NCBI GenBank assembly: GCA_937917025.1
Contig: CALFSF010000296.1
Coordinates: 1 to 5,153 of the forward strand
Length of the DNA: 5,153 bases
DNA from: an uncultured Paraburkholderia sp.
Lineage (GTDB): Bacteria; Pseudomonadota; Gammaproteobacteria; Burkholderiales; Burkholderiaceae
Direction: 5' to 3'
The number at the start of each line of letters is the position of its first letter. The stretch's first letter is position 1. This document shows, in pieces, positions 1-5,153 of this stretch. Under the pieces are notes generated by a model. It had not been told where the DNA came from. It saw only the letters and a program-made list of their open reading frames with translations, and ran no database searches. A program made the position numbers and the translations under genes.

Positions 1-435
1 ATCGACGAAAACGCGAGCGTCTGGTTCGGCGCCACGATCCGTGGCGACAACGACCGGATTTCGATCGGCGCAGGCAGCAACATTCAGGAAAACGCGGTGC
101 TCCACACCGATCCGGGTTTTCCGATGACGATCGAAAACGACGTCACGATCGGCCACCAGGTGATGCTGCACGGCTGCACGATCAAGGAAGGCGCGCTGGT
201 CGGAATTCAGGCGGTGGTCTTGAATGGAGCGGTCATCGGCCGCAACTGTCTGGTTGGCGCCGGCGCCGTCGTGACCGAGGGCAAGGTATTTCCCGATAAT
301 TCGCTGATTCTGGGCGCGCCGGCAAAAGTCGTGCGCGAACTGACGGAAGCGGACATCGCAAACCTGCGCCGCGCCGCGCAAAGCTACGTGGAACGCAGGG
401 ATTATTTCAAGGCGCAGCTCGTGCGCATCGGCTGA
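1..435 (+). CDS. Gamma-class carbonic anhydrase-like hexapeptide protein (5' truncated)
   Basis: The reading frame is open from the first base of the window to a TGA at 433-435. It gives 144 residues of a protein that lacks its N-terminus (I estimate about 30 residues, from the family's usual 170-180). The sequence shows the imperfect hexapeptide repeats of a left-handed beta-helix (runs such as ISIGAGSNI and VTIGHQVML), followed by a C-terminal helix rich in Ala, Arg and Glu. Three histidines fit the metal ligands of the gamma carbonic anhydrase / YrdA / PaaY family: in-window residues 35 (VLHTD), 52 and 57 (IGHQVMLHG). The short segment between the first and second His resembles YrdA/CaiE-type proteins rather than archaeal Cam, which carries an acidic loop there. 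Family members form cytoplasmic trimers with metal at subunit interfaces. Carbonic anhydrase activity is demonstrated for only some of them, so the reaction is uncertain. The gene lies 64 bases upstream of hslO on the same strand with no visible terminator between, so co-transcription is plausible. Confidence 0.93.
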   Translation: MDENASVWFGATIRGDNDRISIGAGSNIQENAVLHTDPGFPMTIENDVTIGHQVMLHGCTIKEGALVGIQAVVLNGAVIGRNCLVGAGAVVTEGKVFPDNSLILGAPAKVVRELTEADIANLRRAAQSYVERRDYFKAQLVRIG

Positions 436-488
436 ACGCCGGAGCACGCGGCGCGCAGGCGCATTGACAGAGCGAGCGCCATTCGACC

Positions 489-493
489 GAGGA
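489..493 (+). promoter_or_regulatory. Ribosome binding site of hslO
   Basis: GAGGA lies 6 bases before the GTG at 500. It favours that start over the in-frame TTG at 464, which would add 12 residues not expected at the N-terminus of Hsp33 and has no comparable purine-rich site. Confidence 0.75.
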
Positions 494-499
494 AAAGTT

Positions 500-1450
500 G
501 TGAACGACCAGTTGCAAAAATTCATGTTCAGCGCGGCGCCGGTACGCGGCGAGATCGTTTCGCTGCGAAACACGTGGCGGGAAGTGTTGACACGTCGCGA
601 TTACCCGGCGCCCGTGCGCAACGTGCTCGGCGAAATGATGGCGGCATGCGCGCTGCTGTCGGCGAACCTGAAATTCGACGGCACGCTCGTCATGCAGATT
701 TTCGGCGACGGCCCCGTGAAGATGCTGGTCGTGCAATGCAGCTCGGATCTGTCGATGCGCGCCACGGCCAAGTTTTCCGGCGACGTCGCGAGCACGATCA
801 GCGACGACACCTCGCTCACCGAACTGCTGAACGCCAACGGCAACGGCCGCTGCGTGATCACGCTCGACCCGCGCGAAAAGCAGCCGGGCCAGCAGCCGTA
901 CCAGAGCATCGTGCCGCTCAACGGCGTGGACGGCCCGTTGAACTCGATGGCCGAAGTGCTCGAACATTACATGCACCACTCCGAACAGCTGGATACGCGT
1001 CTGTGGCTCGCCGCGGATTCCGAGCGTGCGGTCGGCATGCTGTTGCAGAAACTGCCGGGCGACGGCGGCATCGTGCCGCATCCGGGCGAACTCGATGCGG
1101 ATACGTGGGAGCGCGTCTGCACGCTCGGCGGCACGCTGTCGAACGACGAACTGCTGAAGGAAGAGCCGGAAACGGTATTCCGTCGCCTCTTCTGGCAGGA
1201 AAACGTCCAGCACTTCGCACCGACGCCGGCGCGCTTCGAATGCAGCTGCTCGCGCGGCAAGGTCGGCGCGATGCTGAAAATGCTCGGTCGCGAGGAAGTC
1301 GACAGCGTGCTCGAAGAGCGCGGACACGTCGAAATTCACTGCGAATTCTGCAACCAGCGGTACGAATTCGACCCGGTCGACGTGGCGCAACTTTTCCTCG
1401 TGAGCGGGCTCTCAGAAGGAGTGACGCCTGCGGCAGGTCAACGCCATTAA
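500..1450 (+). CDS. hslO: Hsp33 redox-regulated molecular chaperone
   Basis: This 316-residue cytoplasmic protein is a holdase chaperone. In the Hsp33 family, oxidation (for example by peroxide with heat, or by hypochlorous acid) releases zinc, forms disulfides and unfolds the C-terminal region, which exposes the client-binding surface. The diagnostic CxC-X30-CxxC zinc motif is complete: Cys248, Cys250, Cys281 and Cys284 (FECSCSRGK ... HCEFC). Family-typical stretches are also present: the N-terminal QKFMFSAAPVRGEIV, the GDGPVKMLVVQC segment near residues 69-80, YQSIVPL near 134-140 and SEQLDTRLWLA near 161-171. The length is slightly more than the roughly 290 residues of the E. coli protein. 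The GTG start is chosen for its Shine-Dalgarno sequence. I see no intrinsic terminator after the stop. The residues after about 305 (EGVTPAAGQRH) form a short variable tail. Confidence 0.97.
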   Translation: MNDQLQKFMFSAAPVRGEIVSLRNTWREVLTRRDYPAPVRNVLGEMMAACALLSANLKFDGTLVMQIFGDGPVKMLVVQCSSDLSMRATAKFSGDVASTISDDTSLTELLNANGNGRCVITLDPREKQPGQQPYQSIVPLNGVDGPLNSMAEVLEHYMHHSEQLDTRLWLAADSERAVGMLLQKLPGDGGIVPHPGELDADTWERVCTLGGTLSNDELLKEEPETVFRRLFWQENVQHFAPTPARFECSCSRGKVGAMLKMLGREEVDSVLEERGHVEIHCEFCNQRYEFDPVDVAQLFLVSGLSEGVTPAAGQRH

Positions 1451-1501
1451 ACGTTGCGTCGCGGGTCGTTTGAGTTGCAGCGCGTTGCCCGTTGCCGGTT
1501 G

Positions 1502-1559
1502 TGTTCGATACGGGCGGCATGCATGAACATCAGGCGTTGCATCGAACAGGTATCGAACA
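1502..1559. repeat. Inverted and direct copies of ATCGAACA upstream of the lipoprotein gene
   Basis: TGTTCGATAC at 1502-1511 is an exact inverted copy of GTATCGAACA at 1550-1559. A third copy of the core ATCGAACA lies at 1541-1548, in direct orientation and 11 bases (about one helical turn) before the copy at 1552-1559. The set lies 45-102 bases upstream of the lipoprotein start, where an operator or activator site could be. I recognise no known regulator consensus, so the function is inference. Confidence 0.4.
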
Positions 1560-1603
1560 TTGGCGACTGCCCTCCCACGCGAGCGGGTCAGGGCGCCTCG
1601 CCG

Positions 1604-1990
1604 ATGCAAACTGACATGAAAACCTCACCGCGTCGTTCCATATCGATTCTTCTGACGCTGTCCGTCGCGATGGGCAGTGCTGCGTTGACGGGCTGCGTCA
1701 TGGACCCGCCCGGCCCTTCGCCGATATACAGCCGTCTGCCGGCCGACCAGTCCGGCATTCCGGCGAACGCGCAGCCGTTGACGCCTGATGAGCGCGCACG
1801 TTACGACGCAATCGACCGGCAGGTGCTCGCTGAGCAAAACCAGTCGATGGCCGCGGAAGCCGCGGCTCAGGCGTGGGCGCGGTATTACACGCCACCGGTC
1901 AGCGTCTATGGCAGCTATTACGGCGGTGGCTGGGGACCGGGCTGGGGCACAGGTGTCGGCGTCGGTTTCGGTACCGGCTGGGGCTGGTGA
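1604..1990 (+). CDS. Small outer-membrane lipoprotein with Gly-alternating tail, unknown function
   Basis: The product is 128 residues from ATG 1604, or 124 from the in-frame ATG at 1616. I prefer 1604 because AGGG at 1590-1593 lies 10 bases upstream, whereas 1616 has no purine-rich site; the mature protein is the same either way. The N-terminus is a lipoprotein signal peptide: positively charged residues (KTSPRR), a hydrophobic core (ISILLTLSVAMGSAAL) and the lipobox LTGC with the lipidated Cys at residue 31. The residue after Cys is Val, not Asp, which predicts Lol-dependent sorting to the outer membrane. The mature part (98 residues) has a Pro-rich linker (about 35-62), a probable helix (about 60-94, with an Ala/Glu/Gln-rich run) and a Tyr/Gly/Trp-rich end. 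From Gly107 to Gly127 every odd residue is glycine, with W, P, T, V or F between, and the chain ends in Trp. I do not recognise the family and assign no function. The gene stands between hslO and a terminator. Confidence 0.85.
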   Translation: MQTDMKTSPRRSISILLTLSVAMGSAALTGCVMDPPGPSPIYSRLPADQSGIPANAQPLTPDERARYDAIDRQVLAEQNQSMAAEAAAQAWARYYTPPVSVYGSYYGGGWGPGWGTGVGVGFGTGWGW

Positions 1991-2040
1991 CGTTTGCCCG
2001 GCTGATGCGCTTCATGCGCGCAAATCACCACTCATAACTG

Positions 2041-2070
2041 AAAAAAGCCGCCCATCGGACGGCTTTTCTC
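2041..2070. terminator. Bidirectional intrinsic terminator
   Basis: AAAAGCCG at 2043-2050 pairs with CGGCTTTT at 2060-2067. After one C/A mismatch the stem continues with CC 2052-2053 against GG 2057-2058. The A-rich left arm and T-rich right arm let it work in both directions: it lies 52 bases after the lipoprotein stop on the + strand, and about 80 bases after the ftsB stop on the - strand. Read on the - strand the T tract is six bases long; on the + strand it is TTTTCTC. This suits a single shared terminator between convergent genes. Confidence 0.85.
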
Positions 2071-2147
2071 CATGTTCGAAGCGCTGGCAACGTCTGTTGC
2101 CGAACCAGCTTCAAGGCGTTGCCCGCGGCAAGAATGTCCGGTGCCGC

Positions 2148-2591
2148 CTAACCCGCACGCTTTCGCTTTTGATCCGGCTTTGAATCCTTCTTCGCGCCGT
2201 GCTTTTTCTCGGGCTTCGCGCGTGGCTCCGGATTCGGCACCACGTGCAGCGGCGCTGCCGACACCTCACCGCGTGTCGACGTCGTGACCGACGACGGGTT
2301 CGACGTCGGCAGCGGTGCGTTCGGCGACACGAACTGCACGAACACCTCGCCGTCCTTCACCATGCCCATTTCGTAACGCGCGCGTTCCTCGATAGCAGCC
2401 GTGCCGTTCTGTAAATCGTGCACTTCGCCATCGATACGCTCATTGCGCAACTTCGCGTCAGCGTTCTTCTGTTGCTGAAGCGCGAGCTGCTGCTGCAGTT
2501 CATGCACGCGCAACCAGCCACCATGCCCCCACCAGAGCGGGTACTGGATCAGCGCCAGCAGGACGATCAAAACGACAGTGACAAGCCGCAT
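2148..2591 (-). CDS. ftsB: Cell division protein FtsB
   Basis: This 147-residue bitopic inner-membrane protein belongs to the FtsQ-FtsB-FtsL (divisome) complex, which links early division proteins to septal peptidoglycan synthesis by FtsW/FtsI. A single membrane segment covers residues 3-21 (VTVVLIVLLALIQYPLWW region), with almost no cytoplasmic N-terminus. A periplasmic coiled coil rich in Leu and Gln follows at about 28-65. The family-typical block AIEERARYEMGMVKDGE is at 66-82, close to the EERARNELSM block of E. coli FtsB. The C-terminus is longer than in E. coli (about 103 residues): residues 90-147 are low-complexity, Pro/Ser/Thr-rich, then strongly basic (many Lys and Arg in the last 25). 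The ATG start matches the E. coli alignment, yet no Shine-Dalgarno sequence precedes it (the bases just before are CTCTCTTC). The gene is last in the - strand cluster, 120 bases after eno. Confidence 0.93.
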   Translation of the reverse strand: MRLVTVVLIVLLALIQYPLWWGHGGWLRVHELQQQLALQQQKNADAKLRNERIDGEVHDLQNGTAAIEERARYEMGMVKDGEVFVQFVSPNAPLPTSNPSSVTTSTRGEVSAAPLHVVPNPEPRAKPEKKHGAKKDSKPDQKRKRAG

Positions 2592-2612
2592 GAAGAGAGC
2601 ACAAATAATACG

Positions 2613-2641
2613 CGCCGCCCTGCGCTATACGCAGGGCGGCG
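2613..2641 (-). terminator. Hairpin between eno and ftsB (weak terminator or attenuator)
   Basis: A perfect 12-bp GC-rich inverted repeat joins 2613-2624 (CGCCGCCCTGCG) to 2630-2641 around a 5-base loop. It starts about 70 bases after the eno stop on the - strand. The bases after the stem in that direction read GCGTATTATTTGTG, which is T-rich but not a clean T tract. It is therefore either a leaky terminator that lowers ftsB expression relative to eno, or a structure that protects the 3' end of the eno message. The stem is certain; the role is inferred. Confidence 0.6.
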
Positions 2642-2711
2642 GGTCGATCCAGAAACGAAATGTGACCGGTTCAAAGGTCGAATTCGCGCTCAGCGCACAA
2701 TCGGCGCGCGG

Positions 2712-3995
2712 TTAGCGCAGATTGTAGAACGCCGACTTGCCCGGATAGCTGGCGATATCGCCGAGATCCTCTTCGATACGCAGCAACTGGTTGTACTTCG
2801 AGATGCGGTCCGAGCGCGACAGCGAACCCGTCTTGATCTGGCCGGCGTTCAGGCCCACCGCGATATCGGCGATCGTCGAATCTTCTGTTTCGCCCGAACG
2901 GTGCGAGATCACCGCCGTGTAGCCCGCGCGCTTCGCCATTTCGATCGCGGCGAACGTTTCCGTCAGCGTGCCGATCTGGTTGATCTTGATCAGGATCGAG
3001 TTCGCGATGCCCTTCTCGATGCCTTCCTTCAGGATGCGCGTGTTCGTCACGAACAGATCGTCGCCGACCAGCTGGATCTTCTTGCCCAGCTTGTCGGTCA
3101 GGATCTTCCAGCCTTCCCAGTCGCTTTCGTGCATGCCGTCTTCGATCGAGACGATCGGGAACTTGTCGGCGAGCGTCGCGAGGTAATCGGCGAATTCCGT
3201 CGACGACAGTTGCAGGCCTTCACCGGCCAGCTGGTACTTGCCGTCGTGGTAGAACTCGCTCGCCGCGCAGTCGAGCGCGAGCAGCACGTCTTCACCGGCG
3301 CGGTAGCCCGCCTTTTCGATGGCCTGCAGAATCGTCGACAGGCATTCGTCGTTGCTGCCGAAGTTCGGCGCGAAGCCGCCTTCGTCGCCGACGGCCGTGC
3401 TCATGCCGCGGTCGCTCAGGATCTTCTTGAGCGCATGGAACACTTCGGCGCCGCAACGCAGCGCTTCGCGGAACGTCGGCTGGCTCACCGGCACGATCAT
3501 GAATTCCTGGATGTCCAGGCTGTTGTTCGCGTGCGCGCCGCCGTTGACGATGTTCATCATCGGCACCGGCAGTTGCATCGCGCCCGAGCCGCCAAAGTAG
3601 CGGTAGAGCGGCAGACCGGCTTCTTCAGCGGCCGCCTTCGCGACGGCCATCGAAACGGCCAGCATCGCGTTCGCGCCGAGGCGCGACTTGTTGTCGGTAC
3701 CGTCGAGTTCGAGCAGCGTCTTGTCGAGGAACGCCTGTTCCGATGCGTCGAGACCCATGATCGCTTCGGAGATTTCAGTGTTGATGTGCTCGACTGCCTT
3801 CAGCACACCCTTGCCGCCGTAACGGCCGGTTTCGCCGTCGCGCAGCTCGATGGCCTCGCGCGAACCCGTCGATGCGCCCGACGGCACAGCCGCGCGGCCC
3901 ATCGTGCCCGATTCGAGCAACACGTCGCATTCGACGGTGGGGTTGCCTCGCGAATCGAGAATCTCGCGACCGATGATATCTACGATAGCACTCAT
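2712..3995 (-). CDS. eno: Enolase (phosphopyruvate hydratase)
   Basis: This 427-residue cytoplasmic enzyme interconverts 2-phosphoglycerate and phosphoenolpyruvate in glycolysis and gluconeogenesis, using two Mg ions. The length is normal for bacterial enolase. The N-terminal domain opens with IVDIIGREILDSRGNPTVE, and the mobile active-site loop SGAST is at 39-43. Active-site residues visible by family comparison are His155 (GGAHANN), Glu164, Glu205 (GDEGGFAPN), Mg ligands Asp242, Glu285 (SIEDG) and Asp312 (GDD), catalytic Lys337, the SHRSGE loop at 364-369, and Lys388. The enolase signature ILIKINQIGTLTET is at 334-347. ATG 3995 is chosen over an upstream in-frame ATG at 4049 because it has a good Shine-Dalgarno sequence and gives the standard N-terminus. 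Its product PEP is a substrate of KdsA, encoded just upstream. In E. coli, enolase is also part of the RNA degradosome; whether that holds here cannot be seen. Confidence 0.98.
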   Translation of the reverse strand: MSAIVDIIGREILDSRGNPTVECDVLLESGTMGRAAVPSGASTGSREAIELRDGETGRYGGKGVLKAVEHINTEISEAIMGLDASEQAFLDKTLLELDGTDNKSRLGANAMLAVSMAVAKAAAEEAGLPLYRYFGGSGAMQLPVPMMNIVNGGAHANNSLDIQEFMIVPVSQPTFREALRCGAEVFHALKKILSDRGMSTAVGDEGGFAPNFGSNDECLSTILQAIEKAGYRAGEDVLLALDCAASEFYHDGKYQLAGEGLQLSSTEFADYLATLADKFPIVSIEDGMHESDWEGWKILTDKLGKKIQLVGDDLFVTNTRILKEGIEKGIANSILIKINQIGTLTETFAAIEMAKRAGYTAVISHRSGETEDSTIADIAVGLNAGQIKTGSLSRSDRISKYNQLLRIEEDLGDIASYPGKSAFYNLR

Positions 3996-3999
3996 GGTT

Positions 4000-4004
4000 T
4001 CCTC
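4000..4004 (-). promoter_or_regulatory. Ribosome binding site of eno
   Basis: On the - strand GAGGA lies 4 bases before the ATG at 3995-3993. It settles the start of eno against the longer open frame that extends to 4049. Confidence 0.8.
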
Positions 4005-4096
4005 AAGAAATGACGTTGGATTCTTACGGTGAAACTGCATCCGTTGCACAGTAGCGCCGCTTGCGCCCGGATGTTTTCGACGACCATCACGCGAAC

Positions 4097-4130
4097 TGTC
4101 CGCAACGCGCCGGCTGACACGCTGCGAACA
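4097..4130 (-). other. Strand-specific RNA hairpin after kdsA
   Basis: In the - strand transcript, 11 bases at 4130-4120 (UGUUCGCAGCG) can pair along their full length with 4107-4097 (CGUUGCGGACA), with nine Watson-Crick pairs and two G-U pairs around a 12-base loop. It begins 6 bases after the kdsA stop. No U tract follows, so it does not look like a standard terminator. It may mark the 3' end of the pyrG-kdsA message or guard it from exonucleases. In + strand RNA the two G-U pairs become A-C mismatches. Confidence 0.45.
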
Positions 4131-4136
4131 CCTGCA

Positions 4137-4991
4137 TTAGTTGAAATCGCTTTCGAGGAACGGCGCGCGCTTGACCGCCTGATCGAGCGTGAGCAGCGTC
4201 TCGAGCAGATCGGCCATGCGATGCAGCGGCACGGCGTTCGGACCGTCCGACTTCGCCTGCGCCGGATTCGGGTGCGTTTCCATGAAGAGACCGGCCACGC
4301 CCGTCGCCACGGCGGCACGCGCGAGCACCGGCACGAATTCGCGCTGGCCGCCCGAACTGGTGCCCTGCCCGCCCGGCAACTGCACCGAGTGCGTGGCGTC
4401 GAACACGACCGGCGCGTTGGTTTCGCGCATGATCGCGAGCGAACGCATGTCGGACACGAGGTTGTTATAGCCAAACGACACGCCGCGTTCGCAGGCCATG
4501 AAGCGGTCTTCCGACAGGCCGGCTTCGCGTGCGGCGTCGCGAGCCTTGTCGATCACGTTCTTCATGTCGTGCGGCGCGAGAAACTGGCCTTTCTTGATGT
4601 TGACCGGCTTGCCCGAACGCGCGCACGCGTGGATGAAATCGGTCTGACGACACAGGAACGCCGGCGTCTGCAGCACGTCGACCACCGCGGCGACCTGTTC
4701 GATCTCGTGTTCGCTATGGACGTCGGTCAGCACCGGCAGGCCGAGCTGCTTCTTCACTTCGGACAGGATGCGCAGGCCCTCGTCCATGCCCAGACCGCGG
4801 AACGACTTGCCGCTGCTGCGATTGGCCTTGTCGTACGACGATTTGTAGATGAACGGAATCTTCAGCTTCGCGCAGATTTCCTTGAGGCGGCCGGCGGTGT
4901 CGATCGTCATCTGTTCGGATTCGACGACACAAGTGCCCGCGATCAGGAAAAACGGCTTGTCGAGGCCGATTTCGAAGTCGCCCAGTTTCAT
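4137..4991 (-). CDS. kdsA: 2-dehydro-3-deoxyphosphooctonate aldolase (KDO-8-phosphate synthase)
   Basis: This 284-residue cytoplasmic enzyme condenses PEP with arabinose 5-phosphate to KDO 8-phosphate, the committed step to the KDO of the LPS inner core. It is a TIM-barrel protein of full family length. The family motif DKANRSS is at 54-60, followed by FRGLGMDEGL, TDVHSEHE (90-96), PAFLCRQTD (110-118) and the phosphate-binding area around NIKKGQF (131-137). The sequence indicates the metal-dependent class: Cys21 (IAGTCVVESE) stands where E. coli has Asn26, and His201 (DATHSVQLPGG), Glu238 (FMETHP) and Asp249 (KSDGP) match the other metal ligands, with the same His-Glu-Asp spacing as in Aquifex aeolicus (37 and 11). 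The start is ATG 4991, with GAGGAG at 4997-5002 located inside the end of pyrG. The pyrG stop overlaps this start by four bases (ATGA), which suggests translational coupling. Confidence 0.97.
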   Translation of the reverse strand: MKLGDFEIGLDKPFFLIAGTCVVESEQMTIDTAGRLKEICAKLKIPFIYKSSYDKANRSSGKSFRGLGMDEGLRILSEVKKQLGLPVLTDVHSEHEIEQVAAVVDVLQTPAFLCRQTDFIHACARSGKPVNIKKGQFLAPHDMKNVIDKARDAAREAGLSEDRFMACERGVSFGYNNLVSDMRSLAIMRETNAPVVFDATHSVQLPGGQGTSSGGQREFVPVLARAAVATGVAGLFMETHPNPAQAKSDGPNAVPLHRMADLLETLLTLDQAVKRAPFLESDFN

Positions 4992-5153
4992 GCTTTCTCC
5001 TCGATGCCCGCCAGATGATGCTCGAGCGCGGCTTCGACAAACGACTTGAAGAGCGGATGGCCGTCACGCGGCGTGGGCGTGAATTCCGGGTGAAACTGAA
5101 CGCCGACGAACCACGGATGCATGTCGCGCGGCAGTTCCATCATTTCCGGCAGA
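4988..5153 (-). CDS. pyrG: CTP synthase, C-terminal end (partial)
   Basis: Only the last 54 residues and the stop lie in the window; the gene continues beyond the right edge. The frame reads LPEMMELPRDMHPWFVGVQF, then HPEF, and ends ..LAGIEEKA. This is the C-terminus of the class I glutamine amidotransferase domain of CTP synthase, which converts UTP to CTP with glutamine as the nitrogen donor. The His and Glu of the Cys-His-Glu glutaminase triad are both visible in VQFHPEF (His codon at 5092-5090). The segment TPTPRDGHPLFKSFVEAAL is typical of the PyrG end. The stop TGA (4990-4988) overlaps the kdsA ATG, so pyrG and kdsA are surely in one operon. The product CTP is also needed to activate KDO as CMP-KDO. 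Confidence 0.95.
   Translation of the reverse strand, partial: LPEMMELPRDMHPWFVGVQFHPEFTPTPRDGHPLFKSFVEAALEHHLAGIEEKA

Noticed and set aside
464..499. TTG start 12 codons upstream for hslO, and TTGACA at 464-469 as a promoter -35
   Set aside because: The TTG has no ribosome binding site and adds non-family residues. For the TTGACA, the position 17 bases downstream reads CCGAGG, which is no -10 box.
407..1390. 327-codon open frame on the - strand opposite hslO
   Set aside because: It is antisense to a well-supported hslO, with Arg/His/Ala-rich composition and no motifs. It is a shadow of the codon bias.
1454..1603. N-terminal extension of the lipoprotein from 1454 or ATG 1523
   Set aside because: It would place about 30-50 non-hydrophobic residues before a complete lipoprotein signal peptide, and the stretch has the base pattern of an intergenic region.
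2086..2131. Two small hairpins (2086-2101 and 2119-2131) between the terminator and ftsB
   Set aside because: The stems are only 6 and 5 bp with no T tract. They are common by chance in GC-rich DNA and the nearby strong terminator explains the region.
2418..4013. 531-codon open frame on the + strand opposite eno
   Set aside because: It lies wholly antisense to eno and part of ftsB, is extremely Arg/His/Val/Asp-rich without recognisable domains, and is the usual product of high-GC codon bias on the opposite strand.
3996..4136. Promoter for eno (weak TAAGAA -10-like word near 4022-4027 on the - strand)
   Set aside because: The matching -35 position reads roughly GTGCAA, so the match is too poor to annotate.
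4029..5018. 329-codon open frame on the + strand opposite kdsA
   Set aside because: It is antisense to kdsA and composed mainly of Arg, His, Ala and Val, with no family resemblance.

Overview
The window is a stretch of core chromosome from a betaproteobacterium, most likely Burkholderiaceae (Burkholderia/Paraburkholderia-like). I base this on the high GC content with strong G/C third-position bias, on the protein sequences, and on the gene order pyrG-kdsA-eno-ftsB, which I recall as typical of that group. All genes read as intact housekeeping genes, except the two cut by the window edges. I see no mobile element, CRISPR array, tRNA or rRNA.

Layout. The left part (1-1990) is on the + strand. 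It holds the 3' part of a gamma-class carbonic anhydrase-like hexapeptide protein, then hslO (redox chaperone Hsp33), then a small predicted outer-membrane lipoprotein with a strikingly regular glycine tail. A bidirectional hairpin terminator near 2041-2070 separates this part from the convergent right part. The right part (2148-5153) is on the - strand and reads from right to left: pyrG (3' end only), kdsA, eno, ftsB. pyrG and kdsA overlap by 4 bases (ATGA). The kdsA-eno gap (about 140 bases) and the eno-ftsB gap (120 bases) each contain a hairpin.

How the genes work together. The - strand cluster joins nucleotide synthesis (CTP synthase), LPS inner-core sugar synthesis (KDO-8-phosphate synthase), glycolysis (enolase, which makes the PEP that KdsA uses) and division (FtsB). 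CTP is also used to activate KDO as CMP-KDO, so pyrG, eno and kdsA all feed one route to the cell envelope. The + strand genes are not obviously linked to each other in function. Hsp33 is a stress chaperone and the lipoprotein has no known role.

I did not find a new multi-gene system. The points most worth a second look are the strict every-second-residue glycine tail of the lipoprotein, the repeated ATCGAACA motif upstream of it, the strand-specific hairpin after kdsA, the 12-bp hairpin placed just before an ftsB start that lacks a Shine-Dalgarno sequence, and the metal-dependent type of KdsA.
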